Below are positions 24,672 to 38,972 of a stretch of 64,000 bases of DNA, piece by piece. The notes under the pieces were generated by a model. That model was not told the DNA's origin and ran no database searches. It saw nothing but the letters and a program-made list of their open reading frames with translations. Origin of the DNA: Mimachlamys varia (lineage: Eukaryota > Mollusca > Bivalvia > Pectinida > Pectinidae); NCBI GenBank assembly GCA_947623455.1, contig OX392534.1, positions 32,486,926 through 32,550,925 on the forward strand, given 5' to 3'. Position 1 is the stretch's first letter. Each line of letters begins with the position of its first letter. The translations under genes were made by a program, and so were the position numbers.

Positions 24672-26999
24672 CTATCGAGGGACGTGGTACCAGTAGTTGA
24701 TCTGACGCTGGATACACAATGGGAACAGCACCATGTGTTCCTCCTCAAATCGCTGACAGAACTTCCTCTCCCAGTACAGGTCATCCTGTGGCAGCTCTTT
24801 GGTCAGTACCACGGACAACTCGAGTCCGTAGTTAAACAGCATCAAGGCTTCGGACCGCTTGGCGAAGTTAGCTTTGTCCCTCTTACGACGTCCAGAAGGC
24901 TTCCAGAAAGACCTCCTTTTGACCTGACACGGGGCAGTACCGCAGTAACGGCAGAGGGAGGGACCTGTTCATGTACGAATGATATACGTGATACAACAGA
25001 GGGCAAAAGTAAAACTTAAAGATAAATAGTCAAAAATCACGTATACTCAATGTGAAATAATATGATACGTAATATATTTGCATGCCAATATCCTGCCGTC
25101 AAATGGGCAGGGCAATGTATAGTGTTGCCATTGACCGTCATTTCGTATTCCGTCATAGTTACGTTTCCGCTCATTCATTCTTTAATGGATAGAGATATTG
25201 AACTGTATTTTGATACATAAAGATGGGATACAGGTGATCAGGTTTTTATTTGGTGAAGGTCCGTTCATTTTTTCAGATTTATGTCCCTAATTAACCCATA
25301 GAATTCTAATGGATTTTCACAAAAATGATGTGACCTAAATTGCGGAGCCTTGTGGAACTCCTGTGAAATTTCACGGAAAATAGTATGATCAAACTGTGCG
25401 TAACCTCTAGACTTTTCAGTCTTTTGTTTCATACATTTAGGTCACATGTGCTCATAACTACATCAGGTTCATCAGCAACACTTTGGCTTCCATGACAGAT
25501 TTTAACAGATTAATACAAAATGGTACACTTGTGTTCAGTAAACAACTGGCTTATATCTGCACTTCTACACAACAACAGTGACAATACTATGTCGTTTTGT
25601 TTGTTTCCATATGCATGGACTTTGGATTAAGAAGAAAACATTCTAAACCTCATTCTGTGTGTTTTTAGACATCAGCATTGGTCAATTAGTACGAAACAGT
25701 AGCGTGAAAAGTTACAAAAATATATATTACAAATCCAAAAGCCAGAGATACTAGAAACCTTCATACGTTTTTTAAATTGTCTCTCAGGTCATTCGTGTCA
25801 CACTGCTACGTGTTTTGTTGTTTTGTTTTATTTTCTAATGTTTAACTTTAAAGTTAAAGTCACAACAATGAAACTGTAACAATATAACTGCAATCATCAA
25901 TGTTACTTACGATTCCACCATTGGCGGACAATAGAAATCATGTCTGACCATCTCTGTTTGGCGCTCCCGGTAACCAACGGCGAATAGGCCAACAGGAGAG
26001 TTAGAACTACACAGAGGAGGGTGCAGAATACCTCATTTCCAATACGCTAAAATAAAGAGAAACTGAATTATTCCCTGGACATGGTACTAAACTTATTTAA
26101 GTAGGGCACAGTAGTAGTTGATTGGATCAAAATAATTTAGTGATGCGATTAAAATAGGGGCGATAAACGCAATAAGAAATTTCGGCCACAAAGAATTCAA
26201 AAATATTCAGCAACGAATTTCAAATATTCACAAAACATACATTACAACTAGAACATGAATCCTTACCCAAACAAGATCAGCAGATGTTGGACACACTTTC
26301 TCGACTTCTGTTGCGGTGAAATACTGGAACAATCTTTTAGTATATCCAGGATCCGGCTCCACGCTAAACAGAAAAGAAAGTTTCAGGACTCACAAAACGA
26401 AATCAGCCTATCACGAAGTGTTTCATACGTTTGTAGTCCCTACCGAAAATTTGTTCCGGCTAAGTACAGTGATTCTGAATAATCTAAATAGGTAATTGTT
26501 GACATATTCTGCATTGCATGAAATCTATATATATTTAACTTTACAAAAATGTATACTTTTGGTAGATTTTGATATGTGATGGCGGATTGATATGGGGTCA
26601 AAAGTCAGAGGGTGTTCCCGTTCCATTTCACTGGATTGACATGCAAATTTGCGGTTGTCCGAAGCAGACGCCCGTAGCGAGCTAAAATGCCATTTGAAGT
26701 CTTTGCCGTGTTATGTATCTGTGAATCTAGGCAATTGTCACTATTGCTGAACTTCAAATATTAAAATTATTAGCTCTAAAGATTAGTAATAACATATAGT
26801 AAATTATTTTGTTGTGTGAGTATTTAAACGATAACGTTTTCAAAAACTAGAAAACATGCACATGTACGTTAGAAAAACACCCTAAAACAAACAGAACAGA
26901 ATATGTCCAAACTTACCACGTAAGGTCCCGGTATACAGCAGGACCTCGGTGCATCATACCCAACATTACCACGTATATCAAGAATAACCTGATATCCAT
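24672..26999 (-). CDS. Four-exon gene, copy 6 (P199H)
   Basis: Exons in coding order: 26999-26917, 26363-26267, 26046-25911, 24964-24672. Two substitutions near the end of exon 4 change residue 199 from Pro to His, so the C-terminus reads WYHVPR, and change the last Arg codon silently. This is the only amino-acid difference I saw among copies 1-9. The same changes open a longer antisense frame on the plus strand (24684-25019), which is not a gene. Confidence 0.82.
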
Positions 27000-27096
27000 T
27001 GTGGTAATCCGAGAATTAATATAAAAAGTAAAAATTAGGGGAGAGACTGATCATCTCCGCCTTTGTCGATTGCTAAGCAGCTAAGCAACAAGTATG

Positions 27097-27139
27097 TGAC
27101 GTCACAAATGGTTTCTCTGCCCTACCTATCATGACGTCA
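27097..27139 (-). promoter_or_regulatory. Paired CRE sites, copy 6
   Basis: TGACGTCA at 27097-27104 and 27132-27139. Confidence 0.6.
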
Positions 27140-27145
27140 TGTAAT

Positions 27146-27674
27146 TGTAGCGGATCCAGACCGGGTCAATCGTCGGCGACCGAATAGCTCAGTTGTTGGG
27201 CGTCCGTCTGGAGTTCGGAAGGTCCCGGGTTTGAACCCCGGTCTGGCCGTGCAGTTTTCCTCTCCTGTTAAGTTTGGCGCCCAACGAAATATACCCACAT
27301 ACAGAAGGTGGTAAAGAGTCTCGTGTGTGTCTTCGGGGTAAAAGATTTTATTAAAGGGTGGGGGGAATGTAGCGGATCTAGACCACAGGGGCTAGGCTAC
27401 CCTCCCCCCCCCCCCCCCCAAAAAAAAAACAAACCCCCACTATATATCTGTGACACTCCCTTGTCACAGATATAGGCTAGTAGTGGGAGGGTTTATTTCG
27501 AGAGAGGTAAAATAATTATCTGACAATCATTTCATAGTGACATAGGTCTGTGCCAAGCCCCTGTGGTCTAGACCAGGTCAATCGTCGGCGACCAGATAGC
27601 TGATTATTGGTTGAACGTCCGTCTAGAGTTTGGAAGGTCCCGGGTTCGAACGTGCATTTTCTCTCTCCTGTTAC
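27146..27674. mobile_element. SINE-MITE-SINE block, unit 6
   Basis: Same structure; tract C16 A10. Shares with unit 2 the variant GGGTAAAAG in the SINE 1 body. Confidence 0.75.
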
Positions 27675-27941
27675 ATAATATGTTTTTTGTCAATAGCACC
27701 GTCGTGACATCTAGCGGTTTCGTTAGGAATGATATTTGTGACACAGGGGCATGAGAATTCGCTATAGATGTCTGCGGGCTTCAGTTTTTTTTTATCTCTA
27801 ATTGGTTAACATTGCTCAAGCAGGTGTGTTCCGAGAGAGAAATCTTCGAAAAGAGAACTGTGTTCACGTAACATACCGTACATGTTTTCGAGAGACGTCA
27901 TGACGGTATGTCTAGCAAGAAGGCTTATAAACGACCAAAAT

Positions 27942-28564
27942 CATGTGTCGTTACAGCGAACGGCATGTCCATACCAAAGCATGTGTCGTTACAGTGAAAG
28001 GCATATCCCTACCTAATCATGTATCGTTACAGCGAACGGCATGTCCCTACCAAATCATGTGTCGTTACAGCGAACGGCATGTCAATACCAAATTATGTGT
28101 CGTTACAGCATGTCCCTGCCAAATCATGTGTCGTTACAGCGAACGGCATGTCCCTACCAAATCATGTGTCGTTACAGCTAACGGTATGTCCCTACCAAAT
28201 CATGTGTCGTTACAGCGACGGCATGTCCCTACCAAATCATGTGTCGTTACAGCTAACGGTATGTCCCTGCCAAAGCATGTGTCGTTACAGTGAACGGCAT
28301 GTCCCTACCAAATCATGTGTCGTTACAGCTAACGGTATGTCCCTACCAAATCATGTGTCGTTACAGCGAACGACATGTCCCTACCAAATCATGTGTCGTT
28401 ACAGCATGTCCCTGCCAAATCATGTGTCGTTACAGCGAACGGCATGTCCCTACCAAATCATGTGTCGTTACAGTGAACGGCATGTCCCAACCAAATCATG
28501 TGTCGTTACAGTGAACGGCATGTCCCTACCAAATCATGTGTCGTTACATGTACAGTGAACGGCC
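27942..28564. repeat. 38-bp satellite, unit 6
   Basis: Same 17-copy order, with the GTCAATACC variant of unit 2. Confidence 0.95.
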
Positions 28565-28629
28565 ATTAGGCAATGAAACATCTTGTAAATCTATCGTGGT
28601 ATCATGTACCCAAAATGATGCACGTGGAA

Positions 28630-29050
28630 ATCCGACCAATGTAATACGTCATTAAGGTGTCGGACTAGACAGGTAAATCCGTCTAATATAATGTTTCATT
28701 AAGGTGTCGGACTAAACAGGTTAATGCGACCAATGTAATGTTTCACTAAGGTGTCGGACTAGACAGGTACACCCGACCAATGTAATGTTTCATTAAGGTG
28801 TCGGACTAGACAGGTAAATCCAACCAATGTAATGTTTCACTAAGGTGTCGGACTAGACAGGTAAATCCAACCACTATAATGTTTCACTAAGGTATCGGAC
28901 TAGACAGGTAAACCCGACCAATATAATGTTTCACTAAGGCGTCCGATTAGACAGGTAAATCCGACCAATGTAATGTTTCACTAAGGAATCGGACTAGACA
29001 GGTAAACCCGACCAATGTAATGTTTCACTTAGGTGTCGGACAAGACAGGT
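28630..29050. repeat. 47-bp minisatellite, unit 7
   Basis: Nine copies in the same variant order as unit 1. Confidence 0.95.
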
Positions 29051-29438
29051 TTCACTTTGTATTTTGTCCTGTCATACACCGTAATATATCCATTAACAAA
29101 AGCAGTAATTCGACACGAAAATAACATATAAACTGTATTTAATATAAATAAATACATCAAGCGACAAACAAATTTTCCAACGACCACTAATGGTGAAAGA
29201 TTTCATCACACCACAATGAAATGAATCACACAAACTGATGACGTCACACCCATCTCCATGTTCGACTATCATCGGCATTCTTCTCGACCAATCTGCAAAG
29301 AACAAAGTAAATATACATTTTACAAACTTTAAATTAGAAGTTATACGTTATCTATTGGAATTCTTACAGTATTTATATTTATGTATGTCATTTTGAACTT
29401 ATAACCGTACATTTCAAAGACGAGCTACATGTACCTAC

Positions 29439-31766
29439 CTAGCGAGGGACGGGGTACCAGTAGTTGATCTGACGCTGGATACACAATGGGAACAGCACCA
29501 TGTGTTCCTCCTCAAATCGCTGACAGAACTTCCTCTCCCAGTACAGGTCATCCTGTGGCAGCTCTTTGGTCAGTACCACGGACAACTCGAGTCCGTAGTT
29601 AAACAGCATCAAGGCTTCGGACCGCTTGGCGAAGTTAGCTTTGTCCCTCTTACGACGTCCAGAAGGCTTCCAGAAAGACCTCCTTTTGACCTGACACGGG
29701 GCAGTACCGCAGTAACGGCAGAGGGAGGGACCTGTTCATGTACGAATGATATACGTGATACAACAGAGGGCAAAAGTAAAACTTAAAGATAAATAGTCAA
29801 AAATCACGTATACTCAATGTGAAATAATATGATACGTAATATATTTGCATGCCAATATCCTGCCGTCAAATGGGCAGGGCAATGTATAGTGTTGCCATTG
29901 ACCGTCATTTCGTATTCCGTCATAGTTACGTTTCCGCTCATTCATTCTTTAATGGATAGAGATATTGAACTGTATTTTGATACATAAAGATGGGATACAG
30001 GTGATCAGGTTTTTATTTGGTGAAGGTCCGTTCATTTTTTCAGATTTATGTCCCTAATTAACCCATAGAATTCTAATGGATTTTCACAAAAATGATGTGA
30101 CCTAAATTGCGGAGCCTTGTGGAACTCCTGTGAAATTTCACGGAAAATAGTATGATCAAACTGTGCGTAACCTCTAGACTTTTCAGTCTTTTGTTTCATA
30201 CATTTAGGTCACATGTGCTCATAACTACATCAGGTTCATCAGCAACACTTTGGCTTCCATGACAGATTTTAACAGATTAATACAAAATGGTACACTTGTG
30301 TTCAGTAAACAACTGGCTTATATCTGCACTTCTACACAACAACAGTGACAATACTATGTCGTTTTGTTTGTTTCCATATGCATGGACTTTGGATTAAGAA
30401 GAAAACATTCTAAACCTCATTCTGTGTGTTTTTAGACATCAGCATTGGTCAATTAGTACGAAACAGTAGCGTGAAAAGTTACAAAAATATATATTACAAA
30501 TCCAAAAGCCAGAGATACTAGAAACCTTCATACGTTGTTTAAATTGTCTCTCAGGTCATTCGTGTCACACTGCTACGTGTTTTGTTGTTTTGTTTTATTT
30601 TCTAATGTTTAACTTTAAAGTTAAAGTCACAACAATGAAACTGTAACAATATAACTGCAATCATCAATGTTACTTACGATTCCACCATTGGCGGACAATA
30701 GAAATCATGTCTGACCATCTCTGTTTGGCGCTCCCGGTAACCAACGGCGAATAGGCCAACAGGAGAGTTAGAACTACACAGAGGAGGGTGCAGAATACCT
30801 CATTTCCAATACGCTAAAATAAAGAGAAACTGAATTATTCCCTGGACATGGTACTAAACTTATTTAAGTAGGGCACAGTAGTAGTTGATTGGATCAAAAT
30901 AATTTAGTGATGCGATTAAAATAGGGGCGATAAACGCAATAAGAAATTTCGGCCACAAAGAATTCAAAAATATTCAGCAACGAATTTCAAATATTCACAA
31001 AACATACATTACAACTAGAACATGAATCCTTACCCAAACAAGATCAGCAGATGTTGGACACACTTTCTCGACTTCTGTTGCGGTGAAATACTGGAACAAT
31101 CTTTTAGTATATCCAGGATCCGGCTCCACGCTAAACAGAAAAGAAAGTTTCAGGACTCACAAAACGAAATCAGCCTATCACGAAGTGTTTCATACGTTTG
31201 TAGTCCCTACCGAAAATTTGTTCCGGCTAAGTACAGTGATTCTGAATAATCTAAATAGGTAATTGTTGACATATTCTGCATTGCATGAAATCTATATATA
31301 TTAAACTTTACAAAAATGTATACTTTTGGTAGATTTTGATATGTGATGGCGGATTGATATGGGGTCAAAAGTCAGAGGGTGTTCCCGTTCCATTTCACTG
31401 GATTGACATGCAAATTTGCGGTTGTCCGAAGCAGACGCCCGTAGCGAGCTAAAATGCCATTTGAAGTCTTTGCCGTGTTATGTATCTGTGAATCTAGGCA
31501 ATTGTCACTATTGCTGAACTTCAAATATTAAAATTATTAGCTCTAAAGATTAGTAATAACATATAGTAAATTATTTTGTTGTGTGAGTATTTAAACGATA
31601 ACGTTTTCAAAAACTAGAAAACATGCACATGTACGTTAGAAAAACACCCTAAAACAAACAGAACAGAATATGTCCAAACTTACCACGTAAGGTCCCGGTA
31701 TACAGCAGGACCTCGGTGCATCATACCCAACATTACCACGTATATCAAGAATAACCTGATATCCAT
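29439..31766 (-). CDS. Four-exon gene, copy 7
   Basis: Exons in coding order: 31766-31684, 31130-31034, 30813-30678, 29731-29439. First donor GTAAGT. Intron 1 has a T to A change (31303) shared with copies 8 and 9, and intron 3 has a T to G change (30537) shared with copy 8 only. Confidence 0.82.
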
Positions 31767-31863
31767 TGTGGTAATCCGAGAATTAATATAAAAAGTAAAA
31801 ATTAGGGGAGAGACTGATCATCTCCGCCTTTGTCGATTGCTAAGCAGCTAAGCAACAAGTATG

Positions 31864-31906
31864 TGACGTCACAAATGGTTTCTCTGCCCTACCTATCATG
31901 ACGTCA
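31864..31906 (-). promoter_or_regulatory. Paired CRE sites, copy 7
   Basis: TGACGTCA at 31864-31871 and 31899-31906. Confidence 0.6.
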
Positions 31907-31912
31907 TGTAAT

Positions 31913-32443
31913 TGTAGCGGATCCAGACCGGGTCAATCGTCGGCGACCGAATAGCTCAGTTGTTGGGCGTCCGTCTGGAGTTCGGAAGGTCCCGGGTTTG
32001 AACCCCGGTCTGGCCGTGCAGTTTTCCTCTCCTGTTAAGTTTGGCGCCCAACGAAATATACCCACATACAGAAGGTGGTAAAGAGTCTCGTGTGTGTCTT
32101 CGGGGTCAAAGATTTTATTAAAGGGTGGGGGGAATGTAGCGGATCTAGACCACAGGGGCTAGGCTACCCTCCCCCCCCCCCCCCCCAAAAAAAAAAAACA
32201 AACCCCCACTATATATCTGTGACACTCCCTTGTCACAGATATAGGCTAGTAGTGGGAGGGTTTATTTCGAGAGAGGTAAAATAATTATCTGACAATCATT
32301 TCATAGTGACATAGGTCTGTGCCAAGCCCCTGTGGTCTAGACCAGGTCAATCGTCGGCGACCAGATAGCTGATTATTGGTTGAACGTCCGTCTAGAGTTT
32401 GGAAGGTCCCGGGTTCGAACGTGCATTTTCTCTCTCCTGTTAC
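31913..32443. mobile_element. SINE-MITE-SINE block, unit 7
   Basis: Same structure; tract C16 A12. This tract length opens a spurious proline-rich 69-codon frame at 32075-32284. Confidence 0.75.
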
Positions 32444-32710
32444 ATAATATGTTTTTTGTCAATAGCACCGTCGTGACATCTAGCGGTTTCGTTAGGAATG
32501 ATATTTGTGACACAGGGGCATGAGAATTCGCTATAGATGTCTGCGGGCTTCAGTTTTTTTTTATCTCTAATTGGTTAACATTGCTCAAGCAGGTGTGTTC
32601 CGAGAGAGAAATCTTCGAAAAGAGAACTGTGTTCACGTAACATACCGTACATGTTTTCGAGAGACGTCATGACGGTATGTCTAGCAAGAAGGCTTATAAA
32701 CGACCAAAAT

Positions 32711-33333
32711 CATGTGTCGTTACAGCGAACGGCATGTCCATACCAAAGCATGTGTCGTTACAGTGAAAGGCATATCCCTACCTAATCATGTATCGTTACA
32801 GCGAACGGCATGTCCCTACCAAATCATGTGTCGTTACAGCGAACGGCATGTCACTACCAAATTATGTGTCGTTACAGCATGTCCCTGCCAAATCATGTGT
32901 CGTTACAGCGAACGGCATGTCCCTACCAAATCATGTGTCGTTACAGCTAACGGTATGTCCCTACCAAATCATGTGTCGTTACAGCGACGGCATGTCCCTA
33001 CCAAATCATGTGTCGTTACAGCTAACGGTATGTCCCTGCCAAAGCATGTGTCGTTACAGTGAACGGCATGTCCCTACCAAATCATGTGTCGTTACAGCTA
33101 ACGGTATGTCCCTACCAAATCATGTGTCGTTACAGCGAACGACATGTCCCTACCAAATCATGTGTCGTTACAGCATGTCCCTGCCAAATCATGTGTCGTT
33201 ACAGCGAACGGCATGTCCCTACCAAATCATGTGTCGTTACAGTGAACGGCATGTCCCAACCAAATCATGTGTCGTTACAGTGAACGGCATGTCCCTACCA
33301 AATCATGTGTCGTTACATGTACAGTGAACGGCC
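32711..33333. repeat. 38-bp satellite, unit 7
   Basis: Same 17-copy order as unit 1. Confidence 0.95.
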
Positions 33334-33398
33334 ATTAGGCAATGAAACATCTTGTAAATCTATCGTGGTATCATGTACCCAAAATGATGCACGTGGAA

Positions 33399-33819
33399 AT
33401 CCGACCAATGTAATACGTCATTAAGGTGTCGGACTAGACAGGTAAATCCGTCTAATATAATGTTTCATTAAGGTGTCGGACTAAACAGGTTAATGCGACC
33501 AATGTAATGTTTCACTAAGGTGTCGGACTAGACAGGTACACCCGACCAATGTAATGTTTCATTAAGGTGTCGGACTAGACAGGTAAATCCAACCAATGTA
33601 ATGTTTCACTAAGGTGTCGGACTAGACAGGTAAATCCAACCACTATAATGTTTCACTAAGGTATCGGACTAGACAGGTAAACCCGACCAATATAATGTTT
33701 CACTAAGGCGTCCGATTAGACAGGTAAATCCGACCAATGTAATGTTTCACTAAGGAATCGGACTAGACAGGTAAACCCGACCAATGTAATGTTTCACTTA
33801 GGTGTCGGACAAGACAGGT
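33399..33819. repeat. 47-bp minisatellite, unit 8
   Basis: Nine copies in the same variant order as unit 1. Confidence 0.95.
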
Positions 33820-34207
33820 TTCACTTTGTATTTTGTCCTGTCATACACCGTAATATATCCATTAACAAAAGCAGTAATTCGACACGAAAATAACATATAA
33901 ACTGTATTTAATATAAATAAATACATCAAGCGACAAACAAATTTTCCAACGACCACTAATGGTGAAAGATTTCATCACACCACAATGAAATGAATCACAC
34001 AAACTGATGACGTCACACCCATCTCCATGTTCGACTATCATCGGCATTCTTCTCGACCAATCTGCAAAGAACAAAGTAAATATACATTTTACAAACTTTA
34101 AATTAGAAGTTATACGTTATCTATTGGAATTCTTACAGTATTTATATTTATGTATGTCATTTTGAACTTATAACCGTACATTTCAAAGACGAGCTACATG
34201 TACCTAC

Positions 34208-36535
34208 CTAGCGAGGGACGGGGTACCAGTAGTTGATCTGACGCTGGATACACAATGGGAACAGCACCATGTGTTCCTCCTCAAATCGCTGACAGAACTT
34301 CCTCTCCCAGTACAGGTCATCCTGTGGCAGCTCTTTGGTCAGTACCACGGACAACTCGAGTCCGTAGTTAAACAGCATCAAGGCTTCGGACCGCTTGGCG
34401 AAGTTAGCTTTGTCCCTCTTACGACGTCCAGAAGGCTTCCAGAAAGACCTCCTTTTGACCTGACACGGGGCAGTACCGCAGTAACGGCAGAGGGAGGGAC
34501 CTGTTCATGTACGAATGATATACGTGATACAACAGAGGGCAAAAGTAAAACTTAAAGATAAATAGTCAAAAATCACGTATACTCAATGTGAAATAATATG
34601 ATACGTAATATATTTGCATGCCAATATCCTGCCGTCAAATGGGCAGGGCAATGTATAGTGTTGCCATTGACCGTCATTTCGTATTCCGTCATAGTTACGT
34701 TTCCGCTCATTCATTCTTTAATGGATAGAGATATTGAACTGTATTTTGATACATAAAGATGGGATACAGGTGATCAGGTTTTTATTTGGTGAACGTCCGT
34801 TCATTTTTTCAGATTTATGTCCCTAATTAACCCATAGAATTCTAATGGATTTTCACAAAAATGATGTGACCTAAATTGCGGAGCCTTGTGGAACTCCTGT
34901 GAAATTTCACGGAAAATAGTATGATCAAACTGTGCGTAACCTCTAGACTTTTCAGTCTTTTGTTTCATACATTTAGGTCACATGTGCTCATAACTACATC
35001 AGGTTCATCAGCAACACTTTGGCTTCCATGACAGATTTTAACAGATTAATACAAAATGGTACACTTGTGTTCAGTAAACAACTGGCTTATATCTGCACTT
35101 CTACACAACAACAGTGACAATACTATGTCGTTTTGTTTGTTTCCATATGCATGGACTTTGGATTAAGAAGAAAACATTCTAAACCTCATTCTGTGTGTTT
35201 TTAGACATCAGCATTGGTCAATTAGTACGAAACAGTAGCGTGAAAAGTTACAAAAATATATATTACAAATCCAAAAGCAAGAGATACTAGAAACCTTCAT
35301 ACGTTGTTTAAATTGTCTCTCAGGTCATTCGTGTCACACTGCTACGTGTTTTGTTGTTTTGTTTTATTTTCTAATGTTTAACTTTAAAGTTAAAGTCACA
35401 ACAATGAAACTGTAACAATATAACTGCAATCATCAATGTTACTTACGATTCCACCATTGGCGGACAATAGAAATCATGTCTGACCATCTCTGTTTGGCGC
35501 TCCCGGTAACCAACGGCGAATAGGCCAACAGGAGAGTTAGAACTACACAGAGGAGGGTGCAGAATACCTCATTTCCAATACGCTAAAATAAAGAGAAACT
35601 GAATTATTCCCTGGACATGGTACTAAACTTATTTAAGTAGGGCACAGTAGTAGTTGATTGGATCAAAATAATTTAGTGATGCGATTAAAATAGGGGCGAT
35701 AAACGCAATAAGAAATTTCGGCCACAAAGAATTCAAAAATATTCAGCAACGAATTTCAAATATTCACAAAACATACATTACAACTAGAACATGAATCCTT
35801 ACCCAAACAAGATCAGCAGATGTTGGACACACTTTCTCGACTTCTGTTGCGGTGAAATACTGGAACAATCTTTTAGTATATCCAGGATCCGGCTCCACGC
35901 TAAACAGAAAAGAAAGTTTCAGGACTCACAAAACGAAATCAGCCTATCACGAAGTGTTTCATACGTTTGTAGTCCCTACCGAAAATTTGTTCCGGCTAAG
36001 TACAGTGATTCTGAATAATCTAAATAGGTAATTGTTGACATATTCTGCATTGCATGAAATCTATATATATTAAACTTTACAAAAATGTATACTTTTGGTA
36101 GATTTTGATATGTGATGGCGGATTGATATGGGGTCAAAAGTCAGAGGGTGTTCCCGTTCCATTTCACTGGATTGACATGCAAATTTGCGGTTGTCCGAAG
36201 CAGACGCCCGTAGCGAGCTAAAATGCCATTTGAAGTCTTTGCCGTGTTATGTATCTGTGAATCTAGGCAATTGTCACTATTGCTGAACTTCAAATATTAA
36301 AATTATTAGCTCTAAAGATTAGTAATAACATATAGTAAATTATTTTGTTGTGTGAGTATTTAAACGATAACGTTTTCAAAAACTAGAAAACATGCACATG
36401 TACGTTAGAAAAACACCCTAAAACAAACAGAACAGAATATGTCCAAACTTACCACGTAAGGTCCCGGTATACAGCAGGACCTCGGTGCATCATACCCAAC
36501 ATTACCACGTATATCAAGAATAACCTGATATCCAT
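34208..36535 (-). CDS. Four-exon gene, copy 8
   Basis: Exons in coding order: 36535-36453, 35899-35803, 35582-35447, 34500-34208. First donor GTAAGT. Private intron 3 changes lie near 34,794 (C) and 35,279 (A). The product is predicted identical to copy 2. Confidence 0.82.
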
Positions 36536-36632
36536 TGTGGTAATCCGAGAATTAATATAAAAAGTAAAAATTAGGGGAGAGACTGATCATCTCCGCCTTT
36601 GTCGATTGCTAAGCAGCTAAGCAACAAGTATG

Positions 36633-36675
36633 TGACGTCACAAATGGTTTCTCTGCCCTACCTATCATGACGTCA
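36633..36675 (-). promoter_or_regulatory. Paired CRE sites, copy 8
   Basis: TGACGTCA at 36633-36640 and 36668-36675. Confidence 0.6.
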
Positions 36676-36681
36676 TGTAAT

Positions 36682-37207
36682 TGTAGCGGATCCAGACCGG
36701 GTCAATCGTCGGCGACCGAATAGCTCAGTTGTTGGGCGTCCGTCTGGAGTTCGGAAGGTCCCGGGTTTGAACCCCGGTCTGGCCGTGCAGTTTTCCTCTC
36801 CTGTTAAGTTTGGCGCCCAACGAAATATACCCACATACAGAAGGTGGTAAAGAGTCTCGTGTGTGTCTTCGGGGTCAAAGATTTTATCAAAGGGTGGGGG
36901 GAATGTAGCGGATCTAGACCACAGGGGCTAGGCTACCCTCCCCCCCCCCCCCAAAAAAAAAACAAACCCCCACTATATATCTGTGACACTCCCTTGTCAC
37001 AGATATAGGCTAGTAGTGGGAGGGTTTATTTCGAGAGAGGTAAAATAATTATCTGACAATCATTTCATAGTGACATAGGTCTGTGCCAAGCCCCTGTGGT
37101 CTAGACCAGGTCAATCGTCGGCGACCAGATAGCTGATTATTGGTTGAACGTCCGTCTAGAGTTTGGAAGGTCCCGGGTTCGAACGTGCATTTTCTCTCTC
37201 CTGTTAC
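36682..37207. mobile_element. SINE-MITE-SINE block, unit 8
   Basis: Same structure; tract C13 A10. SINE 1 body reads TTATCAAAG, shared with unit 9. Confidence 0.75.
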
Positions 37208-37475
37208 ATAATATGTTTTTTGTCAATAGCACCGTCGTGACATCTAGCGGTTTCGTTAGGAATGATATTTGTGACACAGGGGCATGAGAATTCGCTATAG
37301 ATGTCTGCGGGCTTCAGTTTTTTTTTTATCTCTAATTGGTTAACATTGCTCAAGCAGGTGTGTTCCGAGAGAGAAATCTTCGAAAAGAGAACTGTGTTCA
37401 CGTAACATACCGTACATGTTTTCGAGAGACGTCATGACGGTATGTCTAGCAAGAAGGCTTATAAACGACCAAAAT

Positions 37476-38098
37476 CATGTGTCGTTACAGCGAACGGCAT
37501 GTCCATACCAAAGCATGTGTCGTTACAGTGAAAGGCATATCCCTACCTAATCATGTATCGTTACAGCGAACGGCATGTCCCTACCAAATCATGTGTCGTT
37601 ACAGCGAACGGCATGTCACTACCAAATTATGTGTCGTTACAGCATGTCCCTGCCAAATCATGTGTCGTTACAGCGAACGGCATGTCCCTACCAAATCATG
37701 TGTCGTTACAGCTAACGGTATGTCCCTACCAAATCATGTGTCGTTACAGCGACGGCATGTCCCTACCAAATCATGTGTCGTTACAGCTAACGGTATGTCC
37801 CTGCCAAAGCATGTGTCGTTACAGTGAACGGCATGTCCCTACCAAATCATGTGTCGTTACAGCTAACGGTATGTCCCTACCAAATCATGTGTCGTTACAG
37901 CGAACGACATGTCCCTACCAAATCATGTGTCGTTACAGCATGTCCCTGCCAAATCATGTGTCGTTACAGCGAACGGCATGTCCCTACCAAATCATGTGTC
38001 GTTACAGTGAACGGCATGTCCCAACCAAATCATGTGTCGTTACAGTGAACGGCATGTCCCTACCAAATCATGTGTCGTTACATGTACAGTGAACGGCC
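37476..38098. repeat. 38-bp satellite, unit 8
   Basis: Same 17-copy order as unit 1. The upstream T run has 10 T here (9 elsewhere), which opens a spurious 65-codon minus-strand frame at 37204-37401. Confidence 0.95.
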
Positions 38099-38163
38099 AT
38101 TAGGCAATGAAACATCTTGTAAATCTATCGTGGTATCATGTACCCAAAATGATGCACGTGGAA

Positions 38164-38584
38164 ATCCGACCAATGTAATACGTCATTAAGGTGTCGGACT
38201 AGACAGGTAAATCCGTCTAATATAATGTTTCATTAAGGTGTCGGACTAAACAGGTTAATGCGACCAATGTAATGTTTCACTAAGGTGTCGGACTAGACAG
38301 GTACACCCGACCAATGTAATGTTTCATTAAGGTGTCGGACTAGACAGGTAAATCCAACCAATGTAATGTTTCACTAAGGTGTCGGACTAGACAGGTAAAT
38401 CCAACCACTATAATGTTTCACTAAGGTATCGGACTAGACAGGTAAACCCGACCAATATAATGTTTCACTAAGGCGTCCGATTAGACAGGTAAATCCGACC
38501 AATGTAATGTTTCACTAAGGAATCGGACTAGACAGGTAAACCCGACCAATGTAATGTTTCACTTAGGTGTCGGACAAGACAGGT
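38164..38584. repeat. 47-bp minisatellite, unit 9
   Basis: Nine copies in the same variant order as unit 1. Confidence 0.95.
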
Positions 38585-38972
38585 TTCACTTTGTATTTTG
38601 TCCTGTCATACACCGTAATATATCCATTAACAAAAGCAGTAATTCGACACGAAAATAACATATAAACTGTATTTAATATAAATAAATACATCAAGCGACA
38701 AACAAATTTTCCAACGACCACTAATGGTGAAAGATTTCATCACACCACAATGAAATGAATCACACAAACTGATGACGTCACACCCATCTCCATGTTCGAC
38801 TATCATCGGCATTCTTCTCGACCAATCTGCAAAGAACAAAGTAAATATACATTTTACAAACTTTAAATTAGAAGTTATACGTTATCTATTGGAATTCTTA
38901 CAGTATTTATATTTATGTATGTCATTTTGAACTTATAACCGTACATTTCAAAGACGAGCTACATGTACCTAC

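Noticed and set aside
32075..32284. Proline-rich 69-codon frame (and 71 codons at 41609-41824)
   Set aside because: It appears only when the poly-C tract has a certain length; it is a slippage artefact across the MITE.
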